33,328 nucleotides of DNA, from the NCBI RefSeq assembly GCF_014646275.1, contig NZ_BMND01000050.1, forward strand, positions 1-33,328. Direction: 5' to 3'. Position 1 is the first letter of the stretch, and each line of letters opens with the position of its first letter. The notes beneath the pieces were generated by a model. It had not been told where the DNA came from and did no database searches. It saw only the letters and a program-made list of their open reading frames with translations. The stretch is from Streptomyces kronopolitis (GTDB taxonomy: Bacteria; Actinomycetota; Actinomycetes; Streptomycetales; Streptomycetaceae). The position numbers and the translations under genes are program-made. Below are positions 15,070 through 22,357 of this stretch, piece after piece.

Positions 15070-16920
15070 TCAGTTGTTCGGGTCGGCCCTGCGGAAGCCG
15101 TCCTTGATGTGCGTGAAGAGCGTCTCGAACTTGGTCCAGTCGGCCTTCGGCGCGGTCACGCAGAGCGCGTACTCCTTGGCGCCCTCGCGGCCGAACCCGA
15201 GGTCGACGCCCCGGAAGGCGCGGGCCCGCCCCTGGAAGGTGAACTCCCAGATCGCGGCGGGGTCGCCCTGATAGGTCGTGGGCTGCATCCGCAGCCGGTT
15301 GTAGATCGGGTACATCTTCTTGAAGGACTCCTCGACCGCGGTGAGGTGCTGCACCTGGTCGGGCGAGGAGAAGTCCAGCACGCTGAGGGTCAGCTGGGCG
15401 CGTTCGGCGTCGGAGGAGTAGATGATCTGCCGCCCGCCGTCCCGGACGTCCCGCTTCCAGCCTTCGGGCAGCGGGAAGGACACCCCGAGCGCGGACTCGG
15501 TGATCTTGCGGTAGCCGTTCGGGACCGGGGGCGGCGGTCCGATGCTGCTGACCGGGACCCGGGGGCTCACCGTGGTGGCCTTGCCCGCCGCCGTGTGGGA
15601 CGTGCCGGCGTCGTCGCCCCGTGTCAGATACCAGGCCGCGCCCGTACCACCGCCGGCGATCAGGACGCCCACGACGGACCAGACCGCGATCCGCACACCC
15701 TTCCGCTTGCGGGGCTCCTTGCCGTCGGACGCCAACGCCACCGGGCCGGTGGTGTCCGCGCCGCCGGTCTGCGCGGCCGTACCCGGGACCGTCCCGGTGC
15801 CGACGCCCGTGCCGGTGCCGGTTGCTGTGCCCGTGCCGGTTCCCGTGCCCGTACCGTTCTGCGTCCCGGCGCCCGTGGCGGTGCGGGTCGCGGTGCCGGT
15901 AGCGGGTCCGGTGCCGGTGCCGGTGCCGGTGTGCTCCGGGGCGGTGCCCTCCGCGCCCGTGTGGGCCACCGCGCGGATCGTCGCCTCCTTCTGCACGTTC
16001 GCCGTGGTCGCGTCCGGGGAGCCGAGGCCGACGGTGCCCAGCGCGAGCGTCGGCCAGCCGATCATCGCCGTCTCCACCTCGGCCTCGGCGGCCCGCAGAG
16101 CCTGCTCGACGACCTCGGCCGACGGCCGCTCCTGGGGCTCCTTGGCGAGCAGCGCCTCGATCAGCGGGGCCAGCGAACCGGCGTTGCGCGGCGGATCGTG
16201 CGGGTCCATGGCGATCGCGTAGGCCGTCTCGACCGCGGTGTTCTTCCGGAACGGGGGCCGCCCCTCGACCGCCTGATAGAGGGTCGCGCCCAGCGCCCAC
16301 AGGTCGGAAGCGGGCCCCGGGGTACCGCCCTTGACCCGCTCGGGCGCCAAGTAGTCGATGGAGCCGACCAGCTCACCTGTCTTGGTGAGCGTGGAGGTGC
16401 CGCTGGCGACCGCGATCCCGAAGTCGGTGAGCACGACCCGGCCGTCCTCACCGAGCAGGACGTTGCCGGGCTTCACGTCCCGGTGCAGCACTCCGGCCGA
16501 GTGCGCGGCACGCAGCGCCGCGATCATGCCGCGTCCGATCCGGGCGGCCTCGCGCGGGGTGAGGGAACTGTCGGCACGCGCGGCTTCCTTGATGGCGTCG
16601 CCGAGCGTCGTGGACGGGACGTACTCCATGACGATGCAGGGCAGCCCGGCGTCGTCCACGACGTCGTGCACGCCCACCACGTTGGGGTGGTTGATGCGCG
16701 CCGCGGACTGCGCCTCGCGGGTGGTGCGCTCATGACGCGTCGCCAGCTCGTCCTCGTCCAGCTGCGGCGAGACATGCAGCCGCTTGACCGCGACCTGACG
16801 CCCGAGGAGTTCGTCCCTGGCGCGCCAGACGGTTCCCATGCCGCCCTGGCCTATCCGTTCGACCAGGCGGTATCGCCCGGCGACCAGTCGCCCCTCGTTC
16901 ACCGACGCCGCCTCCGTCAC
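15070..16920 (-). CDS. Membrane Ser/Thr protein kinase with extracytoplasmic sensor domain
   Basis: A 616-residue Hanks-type kinase of the PknB class. The kinase domain (about 17-275) has the P-loop GQGGMGTV (24-31), the ATP-anchoring Lys46 (VAVKRL), HRDVKPGN with the catalytic Asp148, DFG (166-168) and APE (192-194), so it should be active. A Gly-Thr tract (about 331-380) and a basic patch (KEPRKRKG) lead to one membrane helix (about 411-431). The external part (about 432-616) has no PASTA repeats; it carries a beta-rich domain starting at NGYRKITESALGVSF. GTG 16920 follows GGAGGGG by six bases. A second GTG at 16902 has GGAGG eight bases upstream and cannot be ruled out. It diverges from the PspC gene at 17194 and lies 117 bp upstream of the PspC-kinase gene in the same direction. 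Confidence 0.93.
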   Translation of the reverse strand: MTEAASVNEGRLVAGRYRLVERIGQGGMGTVWRARDELLGRQVAVKRLHVSPQLDEDELATRHERTTREAQSAARINHPNVVGVHDVVDDAGLPCIVMEYVPSTTLGDAIKEAARADSSLTPREAARIGRGMIAALRAAHSAGVLHRDVKPGNVLLGEDGRVVLTDFGIAVASGTSTLTKTGELVGSIDYLAPERVKGGTPGPASDLWALGATLYQAVEGRPPFRKNTAVETAYAIAMDPHDPPRNAGSLAPLIEALLAKEPQERPSAEVVEQALRAAEAEVETAMIGWPTLALGTVGLGSPDATTANVQKEATIRAVAHTGAEGTAPEHTGTGTGTGPATGTATRTATGAGTQNGTGTGTGTGTATGTGTGVGTGTVPGTAAQTGGADTTGPVALASDGKEPRKRKGVRIAVWSVVGVLIAGGGTGAAWYLTRGDDAGTSHTAAGKATTVSPRVPVSSIGPPPPVPNGYRKITESALGVSFPLPEGWKRDVRDGGRQIIYSSDAERAQLTLSVLDFSSPDQVQHLTAVEESFKKMYPIYNRLRMQPTTYQGDPAAIWEFTFQGRARAFRGVDLGFGREGAKEYALCVTAPKADWTKFETLFTHIKDGFRRADPNN

Positions 16921-17063
16921 AGCACGCCCCTCCGGAGCCCCGTACGTGTTCAGGGCGCAACGATAGTCGCCGCAGCGGGCGGACTGAGCTTTGGCCACCG
17001 CACGTACACGGCCTTCTTTCCCGCTGCGACAACAGCCCGGCGGCATATGCGAACCCACGAGGG

Positions 17064-17137
17064 ATTTCGGGACCCCTCCGGGGCATCTCGGGGTGACCGG
17101 ACGCGCATCTCAGGGGGGCCGGACGTACATCTCAGGG
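17064..17137. promoter_or_regulatory. Direct repeats ATCTC(A/G)GGG at exact 22-bp spacing
   Basis: Copies start at 17085 (ATCTCGGGG), 17107 and 17129 (both ATCTCAGGG), exactly 22 bp apart, which is about two helical turns. A degenerate copy (ATTTCGGGA) starts at 17064. The bases between copies are also alike (CCGGACG at 17097-17103 and 17119-17125). The array is between the divergent Ser/Thr kinase (start 16920) and PspC protein (start 17194), 57-109 bp before the latter. It looks like an operator for a protein binding one face of the helix, such as a response regulator. The binding protein is unknown. Confidence 0.55.
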
Positions 17138-17193
17138 ATCGGCCAGGGTTTCCACCGATGCCGCGGTCCCGCGTCGCTTGTCACCATGGGGTC

Positions 17194-18660
17194 ATGAGCG
17201 AGAGAGACCCTGTCGAGGAACCGGCGCCCGGCGACCCCGCCGGCCCCGCACCGGCGCCTGCCCCGCTGCGGCGCAGCAGGCGGCACAAGGTGATCGGCGG
17301 GGTGTGCGCCGGGCTGGGCCGGCAGTGGGACCTCGATCCGGTGATCTTCCGGATCGTGCTCGCCGTGCTCTCCATCGGCGGCCTCGGCCTCATCGCGTAC
17401 GGCTTCGCCTGGCTGCTCATCCCCCTCGACGGCGAGGAGGAGAACGAGGGCCGCAGGCTGCTCTCCGGCCGGGTCGAGGGCACCGCGCTGACGGCCCTGC
17501 TGTTCGCGCTGGTCGGCTGCGGGCTGTTCCTGACGACGCTCGGCAAGGGCAGCATGATGTCGTTCGCCATCATGCTGGTGCTGGCGGTGGCAGGCTCCGC
17601 CTACTGGTCGCGCCGGCGCCGCCAAGTGGCGTCCCAGGGGCCGGAGTCGGTGGACTCCGCGACCGCCCAGGCCGTCGCCGATGCCCCGCCCGAGACCACC
17701 GCGCCCCCCGTCCCGGCAGGCCCCTCCTGGTGGCGCGATCCGCGCTCCAGGGAGGCGGCCGGCCCGCCGTATCTGTGGGGACCGGAGAGCACCCCGCTCC
17801 CGCTCGACATCGCCTACCGGTTCGAGCACGGCGCGGGCGCGCCGACCGCCGCGGAGGACTCCCGGTCCGGCACGAGCGGCCCGCCCGGCTCCGCCCTGCC
17901 GCCGCACGGCGCCCCGCCCGTCCCGCGCCGAACGGGCCGCGGCGGCCGTCCGATCGGCGGCCGGACGTTCCTGCTCGCGCTGCTCGCCGGCGGCGGCACC
18001 GCGTTCGCCGTCTCCCGGCAGGAGGCGCTCGCCCCGTCCCTCCAGGCCGGACTGGCGTGTGCTCTGGCCGTCTTCGGCCTCGGCCTGGTGCTCAGCGCCT
18101 GGTACGGGCGGACGGGCGGCGGCACGGTCTTCATGGTGGTGCTGACCTCTGTGCTGCTGGCGGGCGCGGCGGTGGTGCCCACCGGCCTCACCGCCGACTG
18201 GCAGCGGCACACCTGGCGGCCCGCCGCCGTCAGCGAGGTCCGCCCGCACTACGCGGTGGGGTCGGGCGAAGCCACGCTGGATCTCGGCGCCCTCCCCTTC
18301 AAGGACGGCCGCACGGTCCATACCTCGGTGAACGTGGCGTTCGGCCGCCTGGCGGTGCGGCTGCCGCAGGGCGTCAGCGCCCGCCTCCATGTCTCGCTCG
18401 GCTTCGGCGATCTCCAGCTGCCCGGTGAGTCGCCCCACGACGTGGACCTGTCGGCGGGGGACGGCCGGCGGACGGTCACCCTGCCCGCGTCCGGTCTCAA
18501 GAAGGGCGAGAAGCCGCACGGTGCGGTGGACCTGGACCTCACCCTCGGCGCCGGCCAGCTCGCCGTCCAGCGCCTCGCCCCGGACTCCGCGCCGCCGGCT
18601 CCCGCCCCGCCCCTTCCCGTCGCGCCGACCGCCCCGACCCCCCAGGGAGCCTCCCGGTGA
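17194..18660 (+). CDS. PspC domain protein with LiaF-like C-terminal domain
   Basis: This 488-residue membrane protein begins with a PspC domain (about 26-80: RRHKVIGGVCAGLG through FAWLLIPLDG). Hydrophobic segments follow at about 97-117 and 119-137, then a long Pro-rich loop (about 145-250) and further helices (about 257-275, 283-303, 310-332). The last part (about 350-460) is a beta-strand repeat region (GSGEATLDLGALPF, VNVAFGRLAVRLP, LGFGDLQLPG) resembling the LiaF/DUF4097-type C-terminal domain of Gram-positive envelope-stress proteins. In LiaFSR systems LiaF inhibits the kinase. The nearby PspC kinase and LuxR regulator make a similar role plausible. No clear Shine-Dalgarno precedes the ATG. 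The GTG of the next gene overlaps this stop (GTGA, 18657-18660). Confidence 0.85.
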   Translation: MSERDPVEEPAPGDPAGPAPAPAPLRRSRRHKVIGGVCAGLGRQWDLDPVIFRIVLAVLSIGGLGLIAYGFAWLLIPLDGEEENEGRRLLSGRVEGTALTALLFALVGCGLFLTTLGKGSMMSFAIMLVLAVAGSAYWSRRRRQVASQGPESVDSATAQAVADAPPETTAPPVPAGPSWWRDPRSREAAGPPYLWGPESTPLPLDIAYRFEHGAGAPTAAEDSRSGTSGPPGSALPPHGAPPVPRRTGRGGRPIGGRTFLLALLAGGGTAFAVSRQEALAPSLQAGLACALAVFGLGLVLSAWYGRTGGGTVFMVVLTSVLLAGAAVVPTGLTADWQRHTWRPAAVSEVRPHYAVGSGEATLDLGALPFKDGRTVHTSVNVAFGRLAVRLPQGVSARLHVSLGFGDLQLPGESPHDVDLSAGDGRRTVTLPASGLKKGEKPHGAVDLDLTLGAGQLAVQRLAPDSAPPAPAPPLPVAPTAPTPQGASR

Positions 18661-18884
18661 AACGCCACCCCTTCGAACCGGCCCGCCTTCTCGCGGGCCT
18701 CACCGCCCTGATCGTCGGCGTGGGCTACGGCCTCGACGCCCTCGGCCTCTGGCGGGCCCCCGGCCTCTGGCTGTTCCTGGCCCTCCCGGTCGGCCTCGCC
18801 CTCTCCGGCACCGCCGCCGCCTGGACCTCGGTCCGCCGCCACCGCACCCCGCCCACGGCCCCACCGCCCCCGACACTCTCCTGA
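18657..18884 (+). CDS. Small membrane protein coupled to the PspC gene
   Basis: A 75-residue protein whose GTG start overlaps the TGA of the PspC/LiaF-like gene, so the two are probably translated in series. Two hydrophobic segments (about 11-27 and 34-57, WLFLALPVGLALSGTAAAW) form a helical hairpin, and the C-terminus is Arg/Pro-rich. Similar short proteins sit after PspC genes in many streptomycetes. Function is unknown. The coupling suggests it is made in fixed ratio to, and may bind, the PspC protein. Confidence 0.75.
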   Translation: MKRHPFEPARLLAGLTALIVGVGYGLDALGLWRAPGLWLFLALPVGLALSGTAAAWTSVRRHRTPPTAPPPPTLS

Positions 18885-19112
18885 CCCGTCACCGGTCCGC
18901 GCCTGAACGGAGGCCCCATGGCACCCACAACCGCCTGATCACCCGGCCACTCCGGAGGCCCGGCGCTCGACCGGCGCACGGCCCGGCGCTCGGTCCGCGG
19001 TCCGACGACTGCGGCCATTCGGACCTGCCCGGCCGGTGCCCGGCCCGGCCGCGCCGTACCCGCCCGGCCCGGCCACCGTGCCCGCCCGGCTCCCCCTTCC
19101 GCCCGCACTCCC

Positions 19113-19658
19113 TCAGCCGTACAGCTGCGCCCCGTGCCGCTTGCGGCGGTTCGACAGGGCGGAGTCCAGGGAGAACCTCGGGGTTCCGGCCAGGACGAGC
19201 GGGACCCAGGCCATCAGATAGGCCAGGTCGTTGCCGTAGTAGTACGGCGTGGTCGCCCAGCTCACGGTGAGCCACAGCATCAGCGAGATCAGCGCACCGC
19301 CGAACGCCGCCAGCCGCCCCAGCAGTCCCACCAAGGTCCCCAGGCCCACCGCCAGTTCACCGGCCGCGATGGCATAGCCGAAGAGCACGGGATTGTGCTG
19401 CGCAAGGTCGATGAGCTGCGGAAACGCCGCCGCGTCGTGGACCTGCCGCAGGGTCTCACCGAGCGAACCCGAGCCGGAGGCCGACAGGAACGCCGGGTCC
19501 GTCAGCTTGTCGATGCCCGCGTAGAGGAAGGTGGCGCCCAGGAAGAGCCGCAACGGGAGCAGCGCGTGGCGCGCCCACTGCCCCCGCATTCCGGCGGCTC
19601 CGCCGTCAAGGCCGGCACCTCCGAATTCGGCACCCACCGTACGATTCGCGTGCACCAT
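19113..19658 (-). CDS. DoxX family membrane protein
   Basis: The 181-residue protein has four membrane helices in the DoxX arrangement: LLPLRLFLGATFLYAGIDKL (about 33-52) with the family's conserved aromatic/Gly/Lys signature, then about 92-111, 115-135 and 142-158. DoxX proteins are quinone-related or partner thiosulfate and redox-stress systems; the mycobacterial homologue works with SodA and SseA. No such partner is nearby. The ATG follows GGAGAGG by eight bases. The N-terminal 25 residues are Gly-rich and hydrophilic. It converges on the PspC-linked small protein. No clear terminator is visible in the 228-bp gap between them, which contains only two copies of GGCCCGGCGCTCG. Confidence 0.85.
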   Translation of the reverse strand: MVHANRTVGAEFGGAGLDGGAAGMRGQWARHALLPLRLFLGATFLYAGIDKLTDPAFLSASGSGSLGETLRQVHDAAAFPQLIDLAQHNPVLFGYAIAAGELAVGLGTLVGLLGRLAAFGGALISLMLWLTVSWATTPYYYGNDLAYLMAWVPLVLAGTPRFSLDSALSNRRKRHGAQLYG

Positions 19659-20024
19659 GACGTCCGCCTCTCCGTTGCCACCGGGCGCAGCCGATTGTGC
19701 CCGCGCCCCGGCCTCGTGGGGAGATACGTGCGCACATGCGCAAGAGGTTCAACGAACGGACGCACTTCCGGCGGCTGCGCCACACGGAATCCTCACGCAC
19801 CGGCCGTCACCCACCGTGCACGGAAGGCCGACCACACCCCTGTCAGCGGCGGTGCGAAGGCCATGCCCGCGACGGCGCCCCCGCCGGGCTCGCGCCGGCT
19901 GCCGGTCGCCACCCGGACCGGTCAGCCCCACCCAGCCCGGCCGCCACCTGGACCGGCCAGCCCCACCCGACCCGGCTGCCACCCGACCCAGCTCTACCCG
20001 GCCCCGTCGATCCCAGCCCGCCCC
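19659..20024. other. Gene-free region upstream of doxX
   Basis: This 366-bp region lies between two minus-strand genes. It contains the paired palindromes TGCGCA-CA-TGCGCA at 19729-19742, about 70 bp upstream of the DoxX ATG. It also contains the 35-bp tandem repeat at 19911-19980. Open frames across it are Arg/Pro-rich and lack ribosome binding sites. The palindrome pair could be an operator for doxX. Confidence 0.4.
19911..19980. repeat. 35-bp imperfect tandem repeat, two copies
   Basis: Units 19911-19945 and 19946-19980 differ at five of 35 positions and share the core AGCCCCACCC. A decayed third start (ACCCGACCCAGC) follows at 19981. The period is not a multiple of three and the tract lies outside genes. 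Confidence 0.65.
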
Positions 20025-21302
20025 TCACTCCACGATGTCCAGCACGTACCCCGCCGTCTCCACCCCCGCGGCGGTGATCACCCGGACCTTGACCCGGCCC
20101 GGTTCGACATCGACCGGTACCGGGACGGTCAGCACCTCGTCCGTGGGATTGGCGAAGCCGCCCGCGACCGGGACCAGCGGGACGGGTACGTGCACATCGC
20201 CGATCCGCACCACGGTCCGGGCGAGCCGGTCGGGCGTGCCCGCGCCCGGCGGGACGAAGCCGGCGCCGCGGATCTCGATGTCGTCGCCGGTGCGGACCGG
20301 CGCGGCGAGGTCGCCCAGCTCACGGGAGCGCACGACGGAGAGGATCACCGGACGGCCGCCGGCCATCAGCTTCCCCATGAGGGAGGTCGCCCCGGAGAGC
20401 CCCGCCAGGAGCACCAGCCCCCAGGGCAGCTGCGGCAGTTCGTTCGCCTGCCGCGCCAGCCGTACCAGGGCGCAGACCAGCACGGCGACGTTCACCAGGA
20501 CGTACTGCACGTCCAGGAAGCTGCCGCACCCCGCGTCGTCCGTCAGCAGATCGGCGGCGCGCGGCCGCTCCGCGGGCACCTTCTGCAGCCACCCGGACCG
20601 CACCCGGGCGCCCACCAGCCCATAGGCCAGCACGGCCACGCCGCAGGCCACGGCGAGCATCGCCAGCAGGGAGCCGGACCGGGCGAGCGCCAGGCCCTGG
20701 AGCAGCGTGCCCCGCGCCTGCGGGGTGCCGGCGATCGCCAGCTGCCCCGCGAGCGTCAGCACGGCGTACAGCACCGCGGCCGCCCAGCCGGCCGCCACCG
20801 TCCGCGAGGTGGACAGCCGCCCGTCCTCGCCGATCAGCGGTGCCAGCGCCCCGCCGTGCGCCCGGTGCCACCAGGCCGCCGCCGTCACGGCCAGCGCGAG
20901 GACGACGGCCGCGAGCAGCCCCGCCGTACGGGCCGCCGTCCAGCCGTGGGCGAGGGCGGTCAGCGCCTGGCCGAGCAGCACGGCCACCACCGACGCCCAG
21001 ACGGCGAGCAGGGTGCGCCGCCGTACCGTCGTCAGCCAGGTGACCCGCTCGGCCGCGCGCCGCTTGGTCAGTTCGCGGGCCGACAGGGCGAGTTCGTCCG
21101 ACACCCACTGCCGGGCCGCGCCGGCGGAGCGGGCGAGCCCGGCCGGCACTCCGCGTCCGGCGGCGAAGTCCTCCCGCAGCGCGACGAACGCGGCGACCGC
21201 CTCGCGGTGCCCCACCCTGGCGCCATGCGGACAGTGCCCGCACCGGCACTCGCCGCCTTCCGTGCCCTCGGCGCCCTCCCCCGGCTCGCTTGTACCGGCC
21301 AT
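20025..21302 (-). CDS. Membrane protein of unknown function with Cys cluster
   Basis: I do not recognise this 425-residue protein. From ATG 21302 it begins with an acidic segment holding a Cys cluster, CRCGHC (about 17-22). A cytoplasmic helical stretch (about 40-95) follows, with about six membrane helices after it (near 101-117, 128-146, 173-193, 210-230, 263-280, 291-308). A soluble beta-rich C-terminal domain (about 315-425) has repeated short strands (TVVRIGDVHVPVPLVPVAGG, VTVPVPVDVEPGRVKVRV) reminiscent of an IPT/TIG or Ig-like fold. The start is uncertain: an in-frame GTG lies 18 bases upstream, and no strong ribosome binding site is present. The neighbouring operator-like palindrome at 21356-21370 may control it. 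Confidence 0.65.
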   Translation of the reverse strand: MAGTSEPGEGAEGTEGGECRCGHCPHGARVGHREAVAAFVALREDFAAGRGVPAGLARSAGAARQWVSDELALSARELTKRRAAERVTWLTTVRRRTLLAVWASVVAVLLGQALTALAHGWTAARTAGLLAAVVLALAVTAAAWWHRAHGGALAPLIGEDGRLSTSRTVAAGWAAAVLYAVLTLAGQLAIAGTPQARGTLLQGLALARSGSLLAMLAVACGVAVLAYGLVGARVRSGWLQKVPAERPRAADLLTDDAGCGSFLDVQYVLVNVAVLVCALVRLARQANELPQLPWGLVLLAGLSGATSLMGKLMAGGRPVILSVVRSRELGDLAAPVRTGDDIEIRGAGFVPPGAGTPDRLARTVVRIGDVHVPVPLVPVAGGFANPTDEVLTVPVPVDVEPGRVKVRVITAAGVETAGYVLDIVE

Positions 21303-21625
21303 CCCGCCCGCCGCATTCACCGCCACGTCAGCTACCGCCCCGCCACCGTCATCAACTTGTCCCGGACAAGGGTGAATTGTGTCGTAGAAAGGCAAGGCCG
21401 GTGTCAAACCTCCAGCTGACGGCGGGTGGTGGGCGCATCGGCGCGTTGACGTACGGCATCGGGCGGGCCGGATGGCCGAATGCGCCCCGTCATTTCCGTA
21501 CCGGCGTGCGGTTCCGTCCGTACAACTGACCGGCCGCGCGCCGGGAAATACGGGCGGATCCCCCATTCGGGCGAACCGGGGTAGCGCGACGGCTGAGTCG
21601 TCCGCGCGCTGCGCAAGCTCTCGCC
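21303..21625. other. Divergent intergenic region
   Basis: A 323-bp region between the unknown membrane protein (minus) and the proline-rich protein (plus). It holds the palindrome at 21356-21370 and, on the minus strand, TTGACA (21407-21402). No matching -10 box lies at 17-19 bp. Its GC content is somewhat lower than the genes around 21350-21410. No further gene is visible. Confidence 0.4.
21356..21370. promoter_or_regulatory. 15-bp operator-like palindrome
   Basis: CTTGTCC and GGACAAG form perfect 7-bp arms around one base. The site is 54 bp upstream of the membrane-protein ATG at 21302 and near a TTGACA box, a position typical of a repressor site. No adjacent regulator gene is present. Confidence 0.4.
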
Positions 21626-22348
21626 GTGTGCCACGTACCCGGACCGCCCAGGTCATCCGGACCATCCCGCCCGCAGGGGCCTCCGCCGCGCCGCCCCGGC
21701 GACCGGCGGGTGCCCCGCCCTCCGCAACTCCTGCGCGCCGCCGGGCGCCTGGCGCCCCGGCTGGTGGCGGCCGCCGCCGTCTGCCTGCTGCTGGCCGGCA
21801 CCGCCGCGCTGCTCGTCCCCGCGCCGGCGGCGGCCGCGCCCGCCGCGTACGGGCGCCCGCTCACCGGCGACAACTGCGCCTACGCCGGAACCGCCCCTCC
21901 GGTGGACGTGCCGACCGGTTTCCCCATGCCGCGCGGCTGGCACTTCCCCTGCACCCGGACCACGCCGCCGGCCCCGCCCACCCACGCGCCGGCCCCTCGT
22001 CCGCACACCCCGAGGCCTGCGCCGCCGCCCCCGCCTCCTCCCAAGCCCCGGCCGACCCCTCCCCCGCCGCCTCCGCCGCCACCGCCACCACCGCCACCGC
22101 CGCCCACTCCCCGTGCCCGCCCGGTGCCGCCGCCGCCCGCGCCCCGGCCGGTGCACACCCCGCCCCGCCGGCCGTCCCCGACGCCGGTCGTGCCCCGCAG
22201 TTACACGCCGGTGTCCCACAAGCCGCGCCCTGGGCGCTCGATGGTGACCACGACCTTGCTGCTCACCGCTCCGGCCGTGCTGGCCGGGGCCGCCCTCCGT
22301 CCCCGTTCGAGCTCCTCGTCCGGTTCCGCCGGACGCCGTTCCTCGTAG
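21626..22348 (+). CDS. Proline-rich exported protein
   Basis: The frame encodes up to 240 residues: a basic N-terminus, a hydrophobic signal-like segment (about 46-68, LVAAAAVCLLLAGTAALLVP), a short conserved-looking part with two Cys (DNCAYAG and FPMPRGWHFPC, about 82-109), a proline tract (about 115-195) including a run of about 16 prolines, and a C-terminal hydrophobic segment (about 213-226) before Arg/Ser residues. This fits an exported protein crossing the wall through an extended Pro spacer and anchored at its C-terminus. The GTG at 21626 opens the frame. GTG 21710 gives a more typical signal peptide, so the start is uncertain. The TAG stop is inside the ribosome binding site of the DUF4239 gene. 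Confidence 0.65.
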   Translation: MCHVPGPPRSSGPSRPQGPPPRRPGDRRVPRPPQLLRAAGRLAPRLVAAAAVCLLLAGTAALLVPAPAAAAPAAYGRPLTGDNCAYAGTAPPVDVPTGFPMPRGWHFPCTRTTPPAPPTHAPAPRPHTPRPAPPPPPPPKPRPTPPPPPPPPPPPPPPPPTPRARPVPPPPAPRPVHTPPRRPSPTPVVPRSYTPVSHKPRPGRSMVTTTLLLTAPAVLAGAALRPRSSSSSGSAGRRSS

Positions 22349-22357
22349 GAGGTCTCC

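Noticed and set aside
18918..18938. Six-codon frame after CGGAGG (start 18918)
   Set aside because: A ribosome binding site precedes ATGGCACCCACAACCGCC and TGA, but no gene follows on that strand that a leader peptide could regulate.
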